Positions 1 to 7,545 of a DNA stretch of 64,000 nt are shown piece after piece. The notes below the pieces were generated by a model, which had not been told where the DNA came from, did not search any database, and saw only the letters and a list, made by a program, of their open reading frames with translations. Location: positions 8,790,001 to 8,854,000 of the forward strand of contig CP107851.1 in assembly GCA_036013505.1 (NCBI GenBank), in the 5' to 3' direction. This DNA is from Streptomyces sp. NBC_00510 (GTDB lineage: Bacteria > Actinomycetota > Actinomycetes > Streptomycetales > Streptomycetaceae). The translations under genes were made by a program, and so were the position numbers. How positions within the stretch are numbered: position 1 is the first letter of the stretch; every line of letters starts with the position of its first letter.

Positions 1-804
1 GCCGAAGCTGGTCGCGCTGATGGCGAGCAGGGTGAAGGACAGGGCCGCCCAGGTGGCCACGTGCTGGTGCGGCAGGGCACCGAGAAGGCCTTGGGCGATG
101 AGGTAGGCGGCGAGTCCCGTCACGGCGCACGCGGCGACCAGGTCGACCAGCCTGCGGCGTACCGAGACGCGACCGGGTGTCAGCGCGATGAGCGCTGCGA
201 TGATGATGCTGCACACGGTGAGCGGGAGAAGGGCCGAAACGAAGACGACGCCGCGCGGGTCGCTCGCGGAGATCGGGACGATGTCGACGGTCTTCACCTT
301 CACCTTGGTGATCTTCTTCGCGGCGGCCTTCTTTGCGGCGGCCTTCTTCGCGGCGGTGGACCGGACGGACGCGTCGCTCGGCGGCGTCGGGTCCTTCGCC
401 GCCGCCTTCGCCGCTTTCGCCGCCTGGTCCGCCAGGTGCTGGCCGGACGTGGTCAGCAGCTGGGCGACGGGCATGCTCGCGGCGGTGGCCTCCAGCACGG
501 TGACGTGGCCCGGAGTGATGACGAAGGCGCCGTAGATCTCCCGGTGCTTGATCGCTGAGCGCGCCGATGCCTGGTCCGCGTAGAGGTGGAAGTCGAATCC
601 GTCCGGCTTGCCGTGCGTCAGTCCCTCGACCGCCTTCTGGCTGGCCGCGCTGGTGCCGACGACCCCTACGGGTAGATCGCGGGGCGCGATCCGCGACGCG
701 GGCCACGCGAACGCCATCACGGCCAGAGAGATCACCAATGGCAACGCCACGGTCGCGATGACGGTCCTGTGCCATGACTGCAGCCCCGTCGATGGCTTTT
801 TCAC
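1..804 (-). CDS. ABC-2/Pip-like membrane protein, 3' end cut by window edge
   Basis: The reading frame is open from the GTG at 804 to the window edge (268 codons). GGAGGC lies a few bases upstream of this GTG; the nearby ATG runs into TGA at once. The protein has an N-terminal membrane anchor (about residues 14-30), then a roughly 150-residue outer domain and, from about residue 185, more membrane spans. That layout fits ABC-2-type permease or YhgE/Pip-like membrane proteins of actinobacteria. The outer domain holds a Lys/Ala tract (about residues 148-168) built from three near-copies of an AAKKA unit, which is unusual for this family. It has its own promoter (849-893) sharing a 22-bp block with the patatin promoter, so co-regulation is inferred. 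The exact substrate is unknown. Confidence 0.7.
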   Translation of the reverse strand, partial: MKKPSTGLQSWHRTVIATVALPLVISLAVMAFAWPASRIAPRDLPVGVVGTSAASQKAVEGLTHGKPDGFDFHLYADQASARSAIKHREIYGAFVITPGHVTVLEATAASMPVAQLLTTSGQHLADQAAKAAKAAAKDPTPPSDASVRSTAAKKAAAKKAAAKKITKVKVKTVDIVPISASDPRGVVFVSALLPLTVCSIIIAALIALTPGRVSVRRRLVDLVAACAVTGLAAYLIAQGLLGALPHQHVATWAALSFTLLAISATSFG

Positions 805-848
805 GCCATGCCTCCACAAAGACGAATGATCATTTTATTTACTGCTCC

Positions 849-893
849 AGTGTGGGGTTGTCGTGGGAAAACGTCAAGCCGAACATTCGTTTT
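849..893 (-). promoter_or_regulatory. Promoter with duplicated operator block (copy 1)
   Basis: On the minus strand TTGACG (877-872) is followed 17 bp later by CACACT (854-849), placing transcription start near 843, about 40 bp before the GTG at 804. The block 872-893, covering the -35 box and its upstream flank, is identical over 22 bp to 3633-3654 in front of the patatin gene. The flank contains ACGAATGTTC; a related ACGAATGATC lies at 824-833 in the leader. Confidence 0.6.
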
Positions 894-935
894 CTTTTTG
901 TCAAGAAGATGCCGCACCGGGCGGGACCTGCTCGG

Positions 936-1169
936 CTACGTCTTCCGGACCGTCGTGGTGTCACCGGCGGGTACCCCGCCGTCGTGAAGGGTGAGGACCA
1001 GGCCCCCGTCCGCGCCCAGCAACACCGCGATGGCGCCCACGATCAGCGCGGCACGTCGCCGCAAGCGCGGTAGCGCGGTGAGCGTGCCGCACGGGTGGTG
1101 GGCGTGGCCCGCCCGGTCGCCCGGCCCCGTCGCCCGGTCGTCGGCCTCGGTCCCGTCCTCGTCGCTCAT
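936..1169 (-). CDS. Small single-span membrane protein
   Basis: This 77-residue frame starts with an ATG whose last bases form the TGA of the PAP2 gene (ATGA overlap at 1166-1169), a strong sign of translational coupling. The first 47 residues are hydrophilic and rich in Asp, Gly and His; one hydrophobic stretch (about residues 50-68, ALIVGAIAVLLGADGGLVL) can span the membrane; a short tail follows. I recognise no family. Its place as third gene of the patatin-PAP2 operon suggests a small partner of the membrane enzyme, but that is inference. Confidence 0.6.
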   Translation of the reverse strand: MSDEDGTEADDRATGPGDRAGHAHHPCGTLTALPRLRRRAALIVGAIAVLLGADGGLVLTLHDGGVPAGDTTTVRKT

Positions 1170-2641
1170 CGCCCCGGCCAGTCGGGCAGCAGCCGGGCCG
1201 AGCCCTCCAGGTGCACCCGGCACTTCGTGCGGGCCGGGATCGGCAGATCCCACAGACCCGCGAAGAAGTGCACGTCGACGCCGACGGCTGCGGCACGGCC
1301 CGAGTCCGCGTCGGCGACGTGCGGGAGCGTGTCCGCGATGTCGAACCGTACGAGGGGCACGACGTCGGTGATGCCGTTGAGGGTGAGCATGGCGATGAGT
1401 GCCTGCGGGGCGGTGGTCCCGTCATGGCCGTGGTTACGGACCAGCCGGAGCTCCCCCGTGGACCCGCCGAGGTGGCGCCCCACGTCCGTCCGGGGCCACC
1501 ACGAGCGTCGCGGCCGACCCTCCTCGACGGCGTCCGATATCCGAAACCGCACCAGGCCCCCGGTCGATCCCTCGGCGTCGTCGCCGACGAGGAAGGCTTC
1601 CCCCAAGTGCAACGTGAGGTGTGAGGCGGTCTGACCCGGGCGCCGACTGCGCAGCCAGCCACCGGCCTTCCCGGTGCCGTGTCCGCTGTCGGGTGTCGTG
1701 CGCGCGACGCTCGGGCGATCTCCGTCGCCCGGAGGCGGCGGTAGGGGGGAGTGGGGCATGTCGGACTGCCTTGGGGGGAGTTGCGAGTGGGGATCCGGGT
1801 GGTCCGGCCGGACACGGCGTGCGCCGTTCCGGGCGGAACGTTCGGCGGAGCCGGTGCTCGTGCCGGGCGGGCGCACGCGGACGTTGTGCACGAGACCGGT
1901 CAACGAGCCGAAGAGCACGATGAGGAGGGCGCCCGCGACGGCGTCGGCGAGATAGTGGTTGCCCGTCGCGACGACCACGAGAGTGGTCAGTACGGGGTAG
2001 GCGAGGCCGCAGCCCCGAAGCGTCTTCCGGCGGGAATGCCGGAAGAGGAGCCACCCCGACCACACCGCCCAGCCGACGTGGAGCGACGGCATGGCCGCGT
2101 ACTCGTTCACGAGGCTGCCAAGCCCCTGCGGCGCGCTGGTCTCGCCGCTCCACCACCCCCAGTGCTCGACGTCGGCCACGATGTCGTGGATGCCGCCGTC
2201 GCTCAGCAGCCGGGGCGGCGTGGTCGGGAAACGCCAGTACGCGACGAGCGCGGCCAGTGTCACCGTGGCGAGCCAGGTGCGTGCGCCGCGGTAGTGCGTG
2301 GGGTGCCGGCGGTGGAGCCATATGAGGACGGCAGGCGTGACGACGTAGTGCAGCGTGGCGTAGAAGTACGCGGCGGCGACGGCCAGGACCGGCAGCTGGT
2401 GCAGCACCTGATTGAGGGACTGCTCCGGTGCCATGTGTACGGCGTTCTCCCAGCGCTGGATGTTCCGGCCGTTGCTGTCCGCGGTGGCGTCCCAGCCCCG
2501 CTGCAGCCCGCGGGTGGTTTCGTAGACCGCGTAGAGCACCCCGACCAGCAGCAGTTCCGCCCACCACCGCGGCGCGCGGCTGCTCGGTGGACGTGAGGCG
2601 CGGGGAAGCAACTGCCGGATGAAGCGGGCCGTGTTGGCCAT
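1166..2641 (-). CDS. PAP2-family membrane phosphatase/transferase with extra C-terminal domain
   Basis: The protein has 491 residues. The N-terminal half (about 25-255) has five or six hydrophobic spans and the PAP2/AUR1-like signature: PSLHVGW at about 185-191 and GNHYLADAVAG at about 227-237, which carry the catalytic His residues on the outer face. Such proteins dephosphorylate lipid phosphates or move phospho-head groups between lipids. A Pro/Arg-rich linker (about 260-310) leads to a soluble domain of about 180 residues that I do not recognise; it is full of short beta-like stretches. The usual PAP2 length is 200-300, so this is a fusion. It lies 9 bp after the patatin gene and is coupled to the small membrane gene downstream. 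Confidence 0.8.
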   Translation of the reverse strand: MANTARFIRQLLPRASRPPSSRAPRWWAELLLVGVLYAVYETTRGLQRGWDATADSNGRNIQRWENAVHMAPEQSLNQVLHQLPVLAVAAAYFYATLHYVVTPAVLIWLHRRHPTHYRGARTWLATVTLAALVAYWRFPTTPPRLLSDGGIHDIVADVEHWGWWSGETSAPQGLGSLVNEYAAMPSLHVGWAVWSGWLLFRHSRRKTLRGCGLAYPVLTTLVVVATGNHYLADAVAGALLIVLFGSLTGLVHNVRVRPPGTSTGSAERSARNGARRVRPDHPDPHSQLPPRQSDMPHSPLPPPPGDGDRPSVARTTPDSGHGTGKAGGWLRSRRPGQTASHLTLHLGEAFLVGDDAEGSTGGLVRFRISDAVEEGRPRRSWWPRTDVGRHLGGSTGELRLVRNHGHDGTTAPQALIAMLTLNGITDVVPLVRFDIADTLPHVADADSGRAAAVGVDVHFFAGLWDLPIPARTKCRVHLEGSARLLPDWPGR

Positions 2642-2650
2642 CGGACGTCC

Positions 2651-3562
2651 TCAGGCCATCGCCGCGGGCTGCCGGGCGAGCCAGTCCCGGGTGAGCGAGT
2701 GGCCTGCCTGGAGCAGCCGCGGGGTGTCGTGGAAGTCGATGAGGCTGACCACGGGCGTGGTGACGGCCGGCAGCCGTAGAACCGACCCGCGCACCGCCGC
2801 CACGTCCCGGCGTTCCCGCTCCTCCAGCATCTTTCCCACCGCCTGGTAGGCGGCGAGCAGGGCCGTCCGTGCCCGGCGGCCGGCCTGTTCGGAAACGGCG
2901 GCGGGCAGGAGGTAGATGGTCGTCGCACCCAGTGCCTCTGCCTGGAGGACGGGCGTGTCCGCCGATACGGCGCCGTCGATGAGGTGACGCTGCCCGACGC
3001 GCACAGGGGGGTACAGGCCCGGGACGGCCGCTGAGGCCAGCAGGGCCGATACGGCGTCGCCCCGGGAGAGGACCACCGCAGCGCCGGTCTCCACGTCGGT
3101 CGCCACGACGTGCACCGGCACGGCGACGTCTTCGAGGCGGTCGACGCCGACCCCGAACCTCAGTACCCGCCGCAGCGCGGTGCTCGAGACCGCGGCCTCG
3201 CCGTGACCCAGCGCGGCCCGGATCACGGTCCATGGCGAAATCGGCGCCACATGCCGCCGCTTGATGTTCAGCCACAGCGTTTCCAGCCGGTCGACGCCCT
3301 CGGCGGTCGGGTCGGACGCGAAAGCGGCGCCGTTGAGGGCGCCGGCTGAGGACCCGACTATGAGATCGGGCGTGATGCCCGCCTGTGTGAGCGCCCGCAG
3401 CGCGCCGACCTGTGATGGACACAAGCTGCCACCGCCCTGCAGCACGAACGCCACGGTTTCAGGCGGGGTGGGCCCGGTTGGCAAAGGTGAGGCGGGAGCC
3501 CCGCCATCCCGCGCAACCCGGCATGCGGTCAGTGACGACCCCAAGGTGTGCACGGTTTCCAC
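2651..3562 (-). CDS. Patatin-like phospholipase
   Basis: This 303-residue protein begins at a GTG preceded by AAGGGAGGAGGCGCC, a near-ideal ribosome site; the more upstream ATG (3592) lies close to the predicted transcription start and was rejected. The patatin fold shows an oxyanion loop GGGSLCPSQVGAL (about 43-55, Arg replaced by Pro), the nucleophile elbow GSSAG (about 70-74) and the DGA dyad (about 196-198). It should hydrolyse acyl ester bonds of lipids in the cytoplasm or at the membrane. It is first in an operon with a PAP2 protein, so both may remodel the same membrane lipid. Confidence 0.85.
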   Translation of the reverse strand: METVHTLGSSLTACRVARDGGAPASPLPTGPTPPETVAFVLQGGGSLCPSQVGALRALTQAGITPDLIVGSSAGALNGAAFASDPTAEGVDRLETLWLNIKRRHVAPISPWTVIRAALGHGEAAVSSTALRRVLRFGVGVDRLEDVAVPVHVVATDVETGAAVVLSRGDAVSALLASAAVPGLYPPVRVGQRHLIDGAVSADTPVLQAEALGATTIYLLPAAVSEQAGRRARTALLAAYQAVGKMLEERERRDVAAVRGSVLRLPAVTTPVVSLIDFHDTPRLLQAGHSLTRDWLARQPAAMA

Positions 3563-3609
3563 GGCGCCTCCTCCCTTTCCGAGAACAACCATTCCGTTTT
3601 GCGGTGCCC

Positions 3610-3654
3610 ATCCTGTGGCACAAGTGGCCTCCCGTCAAGCCGAACATTCGTTTT
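3610..3654 (-). promoter_or_regulatory. Patatin operon promoter with operator block (copy 2)
   Basis: TTGACG (3638-3633), a 17-bp spacer and CAGGAT (3615-3610) read toward the patatin gene, with start near 3603. Bases 3633-3654 repeat 872-893 exactly. Because the identity covers the -35 box and the bases just upstream, the likeliest reason is a shared repressor or activator site; the adjacent MarR gene is the obvious candidate binder. Confidence 0.65.
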
Positions 3655-3775
3655 TTTACTGAGGGGAGGAATGCGCGCACACCTGCAAGGTGATCCGGCG
3701 TGCTTACGTCGTGCCACTCGCGGGACAGGCGACGCGCATGAGCAGATCGACGTACTGCGCGCGCTTGCCCTTGGC

Positions 3776-4120
3776 TCAGTTCGGTGACCTGCGCTCGGCC
3801 AGTTGCCCGGCGGCCGCATGCGCCGCGTCGGCCACCCCGGCTCCTTGCGGCGTGACCTTCACGGCCCGCGCCCGACGGTCACCAGGGATGGGCCTGCGCA
3901 CGGCCAGTCCCCTGCGCACCAGCTCGTCCACGATGCGCATGATCGTGGTCTTGTCGGACCCTGTGGCCGCCCCGAGATCCCACTGTGCCGCGGGGCCGTG
4001 GTCGACCAGCACTCTCAGAACCGTGACATGCCGCGATTCGACGCCCAGTGGCCGTAGCGCGTCGTCCATCATCGCGGTCGCGCGCCGGTGCGTCCGGCGC
4101 AGCAGTAAGGCGACGGCCAA
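3776..4120 (-). CDS. MarR-family regulator, apparently cut short by an in-frame TGA
   Basis: The MarR winged helix is clear: an N-terminal helix (LLLRRTHRR), recognition region (GSDKTTIMRIVDELVRRGL) and wing (RPIPGDRRARAVKVTPQG). I take the TTG at 4120, which has CGGAG nine bases upstream; a GTG at 4228 would overlap the previous gene by 73 bp and add an unlike N-terminus. The frame stops at TGA 3778-3776 after 114 residues. Reading on in the same frame gives 23 more codons (with AQYVDLLMRVA, typical of the MarR last helix) to TAA at 3704, giving about 138 residues in all, the family norm. A TTA codon at 4108-4106 implies bldA dependence. The repressor may be weakened or lost. Confidence 0.7.
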   Translation of the reverse strand: MAVALLLRRTHRRATAMMDDALRPLGVESRHVTVLRVLVDHGPAAQWDLGAATGSDKTTIMRIVDELVRRGLAVRRPIPGDRRARAVKVTPQGAGVADAAHAAAGQLAERRSPN

Positions 4121-4155
4121 GAGCGGCCGCTCCGACCCGTGGCCGACGGACCCGG

Positions 4156-4899
4156 TCAGTCGCCACGCTCCGCGGTGCCGACCGCCGGAGTGCGGCCGGT
4201 CGGTTCGGACGCGCCCGCCACGAACCACTCCGGCGGCGTCATCCGGCCCGTCCCGTAGGCCATGTCGGTGTCCAGGAGGTAGCCCCAGCTGGGCAGATGG
4301 TCGTGGACCGCGCCCACGGCGAGCGGCCAGCCCTTCGCCTCGTCACGGCGCCAGTCGGCGATGAGTTCGGCGACCACGCCGAACCACGACTTAATGTGCA
4401 CTCCGGCCCGCGAGAGGTTCGCCACGACGGCGTCGCGGACGATCTCGCCGGGTGCCTCGGCGCCGGAGGCGTCGATGACGGCATGCACCTCGTAGCCGTC
4501 CAGGACCATGTCCAAAGCAGGGAACGACAGGCAGGTGGCATCGGTGACCCCGGCGATGATGACCTTCTCCCGGCCGGTGGCCTCCAGTGCCTCGCGGAAG
4601 GCAGGCCACCGGTAGGCGTTGATCACGCCGGGTCGGCGGACGACCTCCTCGTCGGGGAAGAGTGAGGCCAGTTCGGGCAGCAGAGCCCCGTTCGGACCCC
4701 AGTCGCGGCTGGTGGTGAGGATGACGGGCAGGCCCAAGGTCTTCGCCGCCCGGGCGAGGCCGATGACGTTGTTCTTCGCCGTCTCGGGGGGCATGTCGTC
4801 GATGAGCTGCATCAGGCCGATCTGGTGGTCGATCAGCAGGACGATCGCGTTGTCCGGGGTGAGACTGTCGTAGGGGCCGGCGTTGGGCGTGTACGGCAC
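4156..4899 (-). CDS. Isochorismatase-fold cysteine hydrolase
   Basis: The protein has 247 residues with the cysteine-hydrolase core: Asp24 in VLLIDHQ, a Lys-bearing loop, and the nucleophile Cys123 in GVTDATCLSF. It resembles YcaC-type hydrolases, which act on small amides or carbamates of unknown identity. A C-terminal extension of about 55 residues (from about 190) is longer than in most relatives. It lies upstream of the MarR gene on the same strand, 35 bp before the TTG start used here, so the two are probably co-transcribed. The substrate cannot be told. Confidence 0.85.
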   Translation of the reverse strand: MPYTPNAGPYDSLTPDNAIVLLIDHQIGLMQLIDDMPPETAKNNVIGLARAAKTLGLPVILTTSRDWGPNGALLPELASLFPDEEVVRRPGVINAYRWPAFREALEATGREKVIIAGVTDATCLSFPALDMVLDGYEVHAVIDASGAEAPGEIVRDAVVANLSRAGVHIKSWFGVVAELIADWRRDEAKGWPLAVGAVHDHLPSWGYLLDTDMAYGTGRMTPPEWFVAGASEPTGRTPAVGTAERGD

Positions 4900-5022
4900 G
4901 GGAGTTCTTCCTCTTCGTTGAGGCCGGATCGGGCCAGGACGGATGTGCGGTTGGTGATGGCGACGGCCCGTACAGGCATGACACGGGTGTCACGTCGGCG
5001 CCCCGCCCGTGGAGCCGCTCGT

Positions 5023-5874
5023 TCAGCGGACCGAGCGCGCCGCCCGCTCGATGATGTCCGCGACGTCACCCGGGTGGGACACGCTCGGGGCGTGGGACGA
5101 GTGGATCACGACCATGTGGGACTCGGCGCGCCTGGCCATGAACATCTGGGCCTCACGCGGGATGTTGAGGTCTTCCCCGGCCACCAGGCTCCAGGAGGGG
5201 ATCGTCTTCCACGCGGGCTCGCCGGAGGCCTCCTCCAGCGCCGCGACGGTCACGGGGCGCTGGGTGGCCGCCATGAGGTTCGTGGTGTACGGGTGGACGT
5301 CCGCGGCGAACTGATGGTGGAACCTGTCCTGGTCGATGTAGAGGTCGACGCCCGCCGAGCCGTCGGGCAGGGTGCACGGGACAGGGCGCAGCGCGTCGGC
5401 GAGCGAGCTGCCCGGGAACCTCTTCGCCAGGTCGTCGGCGCTCTCGTCCATGTCCGGGATGAAGGCGGCGATGTACACCAGTGCCTTGACCTGGTCGGAG
5501 CCGTGGGCGGCATTGGTGATGACGGCGCCGCCGTAGGAATGGCCGACGAGGACCACGGGACCGGCGATGCTCGCCAAGAGGCTCCTGATGTGGGCGGCGT
5601 CACCGGTCAGCCCGCGCAGCGGATTGGCCGCGGCCACCACCGGGTAGCCGTGCCGCTTGAGCTGCTTGATCACGTCGTTCCAACTCGAGGAGTCGGCGAA
5701 CGCGCCATGGACGAGGACGACCGTCGGCTTGCCGTTCTGCATGGCGTCGCCCTCCTCACCTTTTGCGGCCTCCGCGGGATCCACGGCCACCGAGAGGAGA
5801 CCGGCGGTGGCGGACACCGCGGCCATGGGGGAGAGGGGGGTCCTGACGTTCCGGTACTGAGAGGGACGGTTCAC
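5023..5874 (-). CDS. Secreted or anchored alpha/beta hydrolase
   Basis: This 283-residue protein starts at GTG 5874 with AGGAAAGG upstream. Residues 1-37 look like a signal peptide (AVSATAGLLSVAV core, AEA before a likely cut). The hydrolase core follows: HGAF (oxyanion loop, about 56-59), nucleophile elbow GHSYGG (about 111-116, Ser113), and a C-terminal His in HSSHAPSVSHP. It is close to the small single-domain esterases common in Streptomyces, annotated simply as alpha/beta hydrolase. A perfect 22-bp palindrome sits 35 bp upstream of the start. Substrate unknown. Confidence 0.85.
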   Translation of the reverse strand: MNRPSQYRNVRTPLSPMAAVSATAGLLSVAVDPAEAAKGEEGDAMQNGKPTVVLVHGAFADSSSWNDVIKQLKRHGYPVVAAANPLRGLTGDAAHIRSLLASIAGPVVLVGHSYGGAVITNAAHGSDQVKALVYIAAFIPDMDESADDLAKRFPGSSLADALRPVPCTLPDGSAGVDLYIDQDRFHHQFAADVHPYTTNLMAATQRPVTVAALEEASGEPAWKTIPSWSLVAGEDLNIPREAQMFMARRAESHMVVIHSSHAPSVSHPGDVADIIERAARSVR

Positions 5875-5908
5875 AGAAGGCCTTTCCTGGCGACGAGCAG
5901 ATGATCAC

Positions 5909-5930
5909 GGTGTCCTCGCGCGAGGACACC
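5909..5930. promoter_or_regulatory. Perfect 22-bp palindrome upstream of hydrolase
   Basis: The two 11-base arms (GGTGTCCTCGC and GCGAGGACACC) are fully complementary with no spacer. It lies just upstream of the GTG at 5874 in a non-coding stretch. The form fits a dimeric repressor site; no regulator gene is next to it. A role as RNA hairpin in the leader is the alternative. Confidence 0.5.
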
Positions 5931-6280
5931 TCGACGCCCGGGGGCAGGTGTGAGCGGTTTGGGCTCATGCATTCCTCCAAGCGGGGACTGTCCACAAAGA
6001 CGACAAGACCGCTTTCCCGCCTGTGACAGCGATTTTGCGCGAAGGTCGCTCAGGAGCCGCGCCGCGGCCGAGAGCCTCGAAAGCCTTCCGGCGACGGGAT
6101 CCGGACCCTGCCGGAGAGAAGGAGCGGTGCGGTGGGTGTCCCCGATCGGACCGAGGCGCAGCGCCCATCTTCACCCTTCAGCGTCACCCGTATGAGGGCG
6201 TACTCAGTCGTACGCGCCCCTCGCCTGTCCACCCGCAGTGGCGGGGACCGGCCGGGCGCGCCGCCTGCCAGACTGATGCC
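5931..6280. other. Intergenic, no gene seen
   Basis: This stretch separates two outward-facing genes. Several short frames cross it, but none has a ribosome site, family motif or clean codon bias. Promoters for both neighbours must lie here; I could not fix their boxes. Confidence 0.4.
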
Positions 6281-6652
6281 ATGAGCAGGCCCCAGACGAT
6301 CGACGAGTACATCGAGGGCTTCGGCGGCCAGGCCCGCGAGCTGCTCGAGCAGCTGCATGTGCTGGCGCGTGAGACCGTGCCAGAGGCGAACGAGGCGGTC
6401 AAATGGGGCCACCCCGCGTGGGTGCACCCCTCGGGAACGATCCTGTTCGTGATCAGCGGCCACGCGAAGCACGCGAACTTCGCGTTCACCCCCAGTACCC
6501 GCGAAGCCTTCGACGCCGAACTCACCGACTTCGGGACCGGCAAGGGCACCGTCAAGCTGCCGTACGGAAGCCCGGTGCCGACGGACCTCCTCCGCCGCAT
6601 GATCGCTTACCGCGTCCGTGAGCACGAGGACGACGCCGTGCTGTGGATGTGA
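6281..6652 (+). CDS. DUF1801 domain protein
   Basis: The 123-residue product starts at ATG 6281; a longer in-frame extension upstream is Arg-rich and lacks domain similarity. The sequence (TIDEYIEGF near the start, VKWGHPAWVHPSGTILFVISGHAKHANFAF in the centre in two parts, then a Gly-rich turn and a helix) matches DUF1801/YdhG-like proteins, small cytoplasmic proteins distantly related to iron-binding CyaY-like folds. No function is established. It stands alone. Confidence 0.8.
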   Translation: MSRPQTIDEYIEGFGGQARELLEQLHVLARETVPEANEAVKWGHPAWVHPSGTILFVISGHAKHANFAFTPSTREAFDAELTDFGTGKGTVKLPYGSPVPTDLLRRMIAYRVREHEDDAVLWM

Positions 6653-6997
6653 CCACAACGCCGTCTTCGGTGAGCCGGCACGGCAGTTGCGTCGGCTCCG
6701 CCATCACGTCCAGGCGTCGTCCGAACACCAACCGTCGAAGATCCGCTCTGCGGCTGCCCACAAGTCCCAAGAGAAGGCATCCGTAGTCACTCACCAGCCT
6801 CGCGCTTTCATGAGCCGGGCTGTCCGTGTTTCCCCAGGTCGGGGCCCTGGGAGCCGTACTGCTGGTGAGACGGTCCGCAATACCCGTCTGGGCCGGGCGA
6901 TATCGGAGGCGCTGGCCCCGTGGCGCAGGACCCGGACGTGCTGGGACCTGCGTTCCTGCACACCCCGCATGTCAGTCGCACTTCAGAACGGAATGAA
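6653..6997. other. Intergenic, no gene seen
   Basis: A Ser/Arg-rich frame of up to 127 residues crosses this stretch, but it has no ribosome site, no motif and poor codon bias. I take it as non-coding, possibly the remains of a lost gene. Confidence 0.35.
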
Positions 6998-7333
6998 ATG
7001 ACAGTCGGGAACCAGACGATGGGCTTGTGGCTGCGGGGAATCCTCGGCGCCGGTCTGTACTGCGTCGCGGCATTCGTGCTGGCGTTGAGCCTCCCGGCCG
7101 TGGGCGCCGAGACGACTCCGACGAGTGACCCCGACACGGCGGCCGGTGCCTACTTCTGCCTGGCCCTGTCCAGCCTGATTCTCGCCGCCACGGCGGTGGT
7201 CTCGCGCAGGTGGAAGACCGCACGTGCCGTGTGTTTGCTCCACCTGGTGCTGATCACGATCATCTGGGTTCAGGTGCCGCGCCCCTTCCAACTCGGGCTT
7301 TCGAGTGGACCGGTCCGGCAGGCGATCACGTGA
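6998..7333 (+). CDS. Small three-span membrane protein
   Basis: The ATG at 6998 follows ACGGAATGAA and gives 111 residues. Three hydrophobic spans are evident: about 13-36 (GILGAGLYCVAAFVLALSL), 50-66 (AYFCLALSSLILAATAVV) and 73-90 (AVCLLHLVLITIIWVQV). Upstream in-frame residues are hydrophilic and were left out. No family recognised; no operon partner. Confidence 0.6.
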   Translation: MTVGNQTMGLWLRGILGAGLYCVAAFVLALSLPAVGAETTPTSDPDTAAGAYFCLALSSLILAATAVVSRRWKTARAVCLLHLVLITIIWVQVPRPFQLGLSSGPVRQAIT

Positions 7334-7545
7334 GCAGAAAGTGCCCCTGATCAGGGAGATAGAGGATTGTGGCGGTCCCTGTTCCTGCGCTCGGCGGAGG
7401 CTTTTCCAGGTGACGGAGCGTATCGGGTCCTACCTGCATGTCCGCATCGAGACCGCCCGGCTCGCCCTCGCGTACCTGCCGAAGATCTGTTTGAACGGCC
7501 GGCTCGTCCGGCTCAGTGGCGCTCACCGGCCAACATGGCAGCGAA

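Noticed and set aside
310..360. CRISPR-like or satellite repeat
   Set aside because: The short period and reading-frame match make it a protein-level Lys/Ala tract, not an array; no spacers exist. No CRISPR array was seen anywhere in the window.
1434..3422. Long minus-strand frame of 662 residues across the patatin and PAP2 genes
   Set aside because: It is Arg/Gly/Pro-rich, lacks a ribosome site and any domain, and lies over two genes with clear catalytic motifs in other frames.
7334..7545. Possible small gene after the three-span membrane protein
   Set aside because: Frames here are short, lack ribosome sites and show no consistent codon bias.
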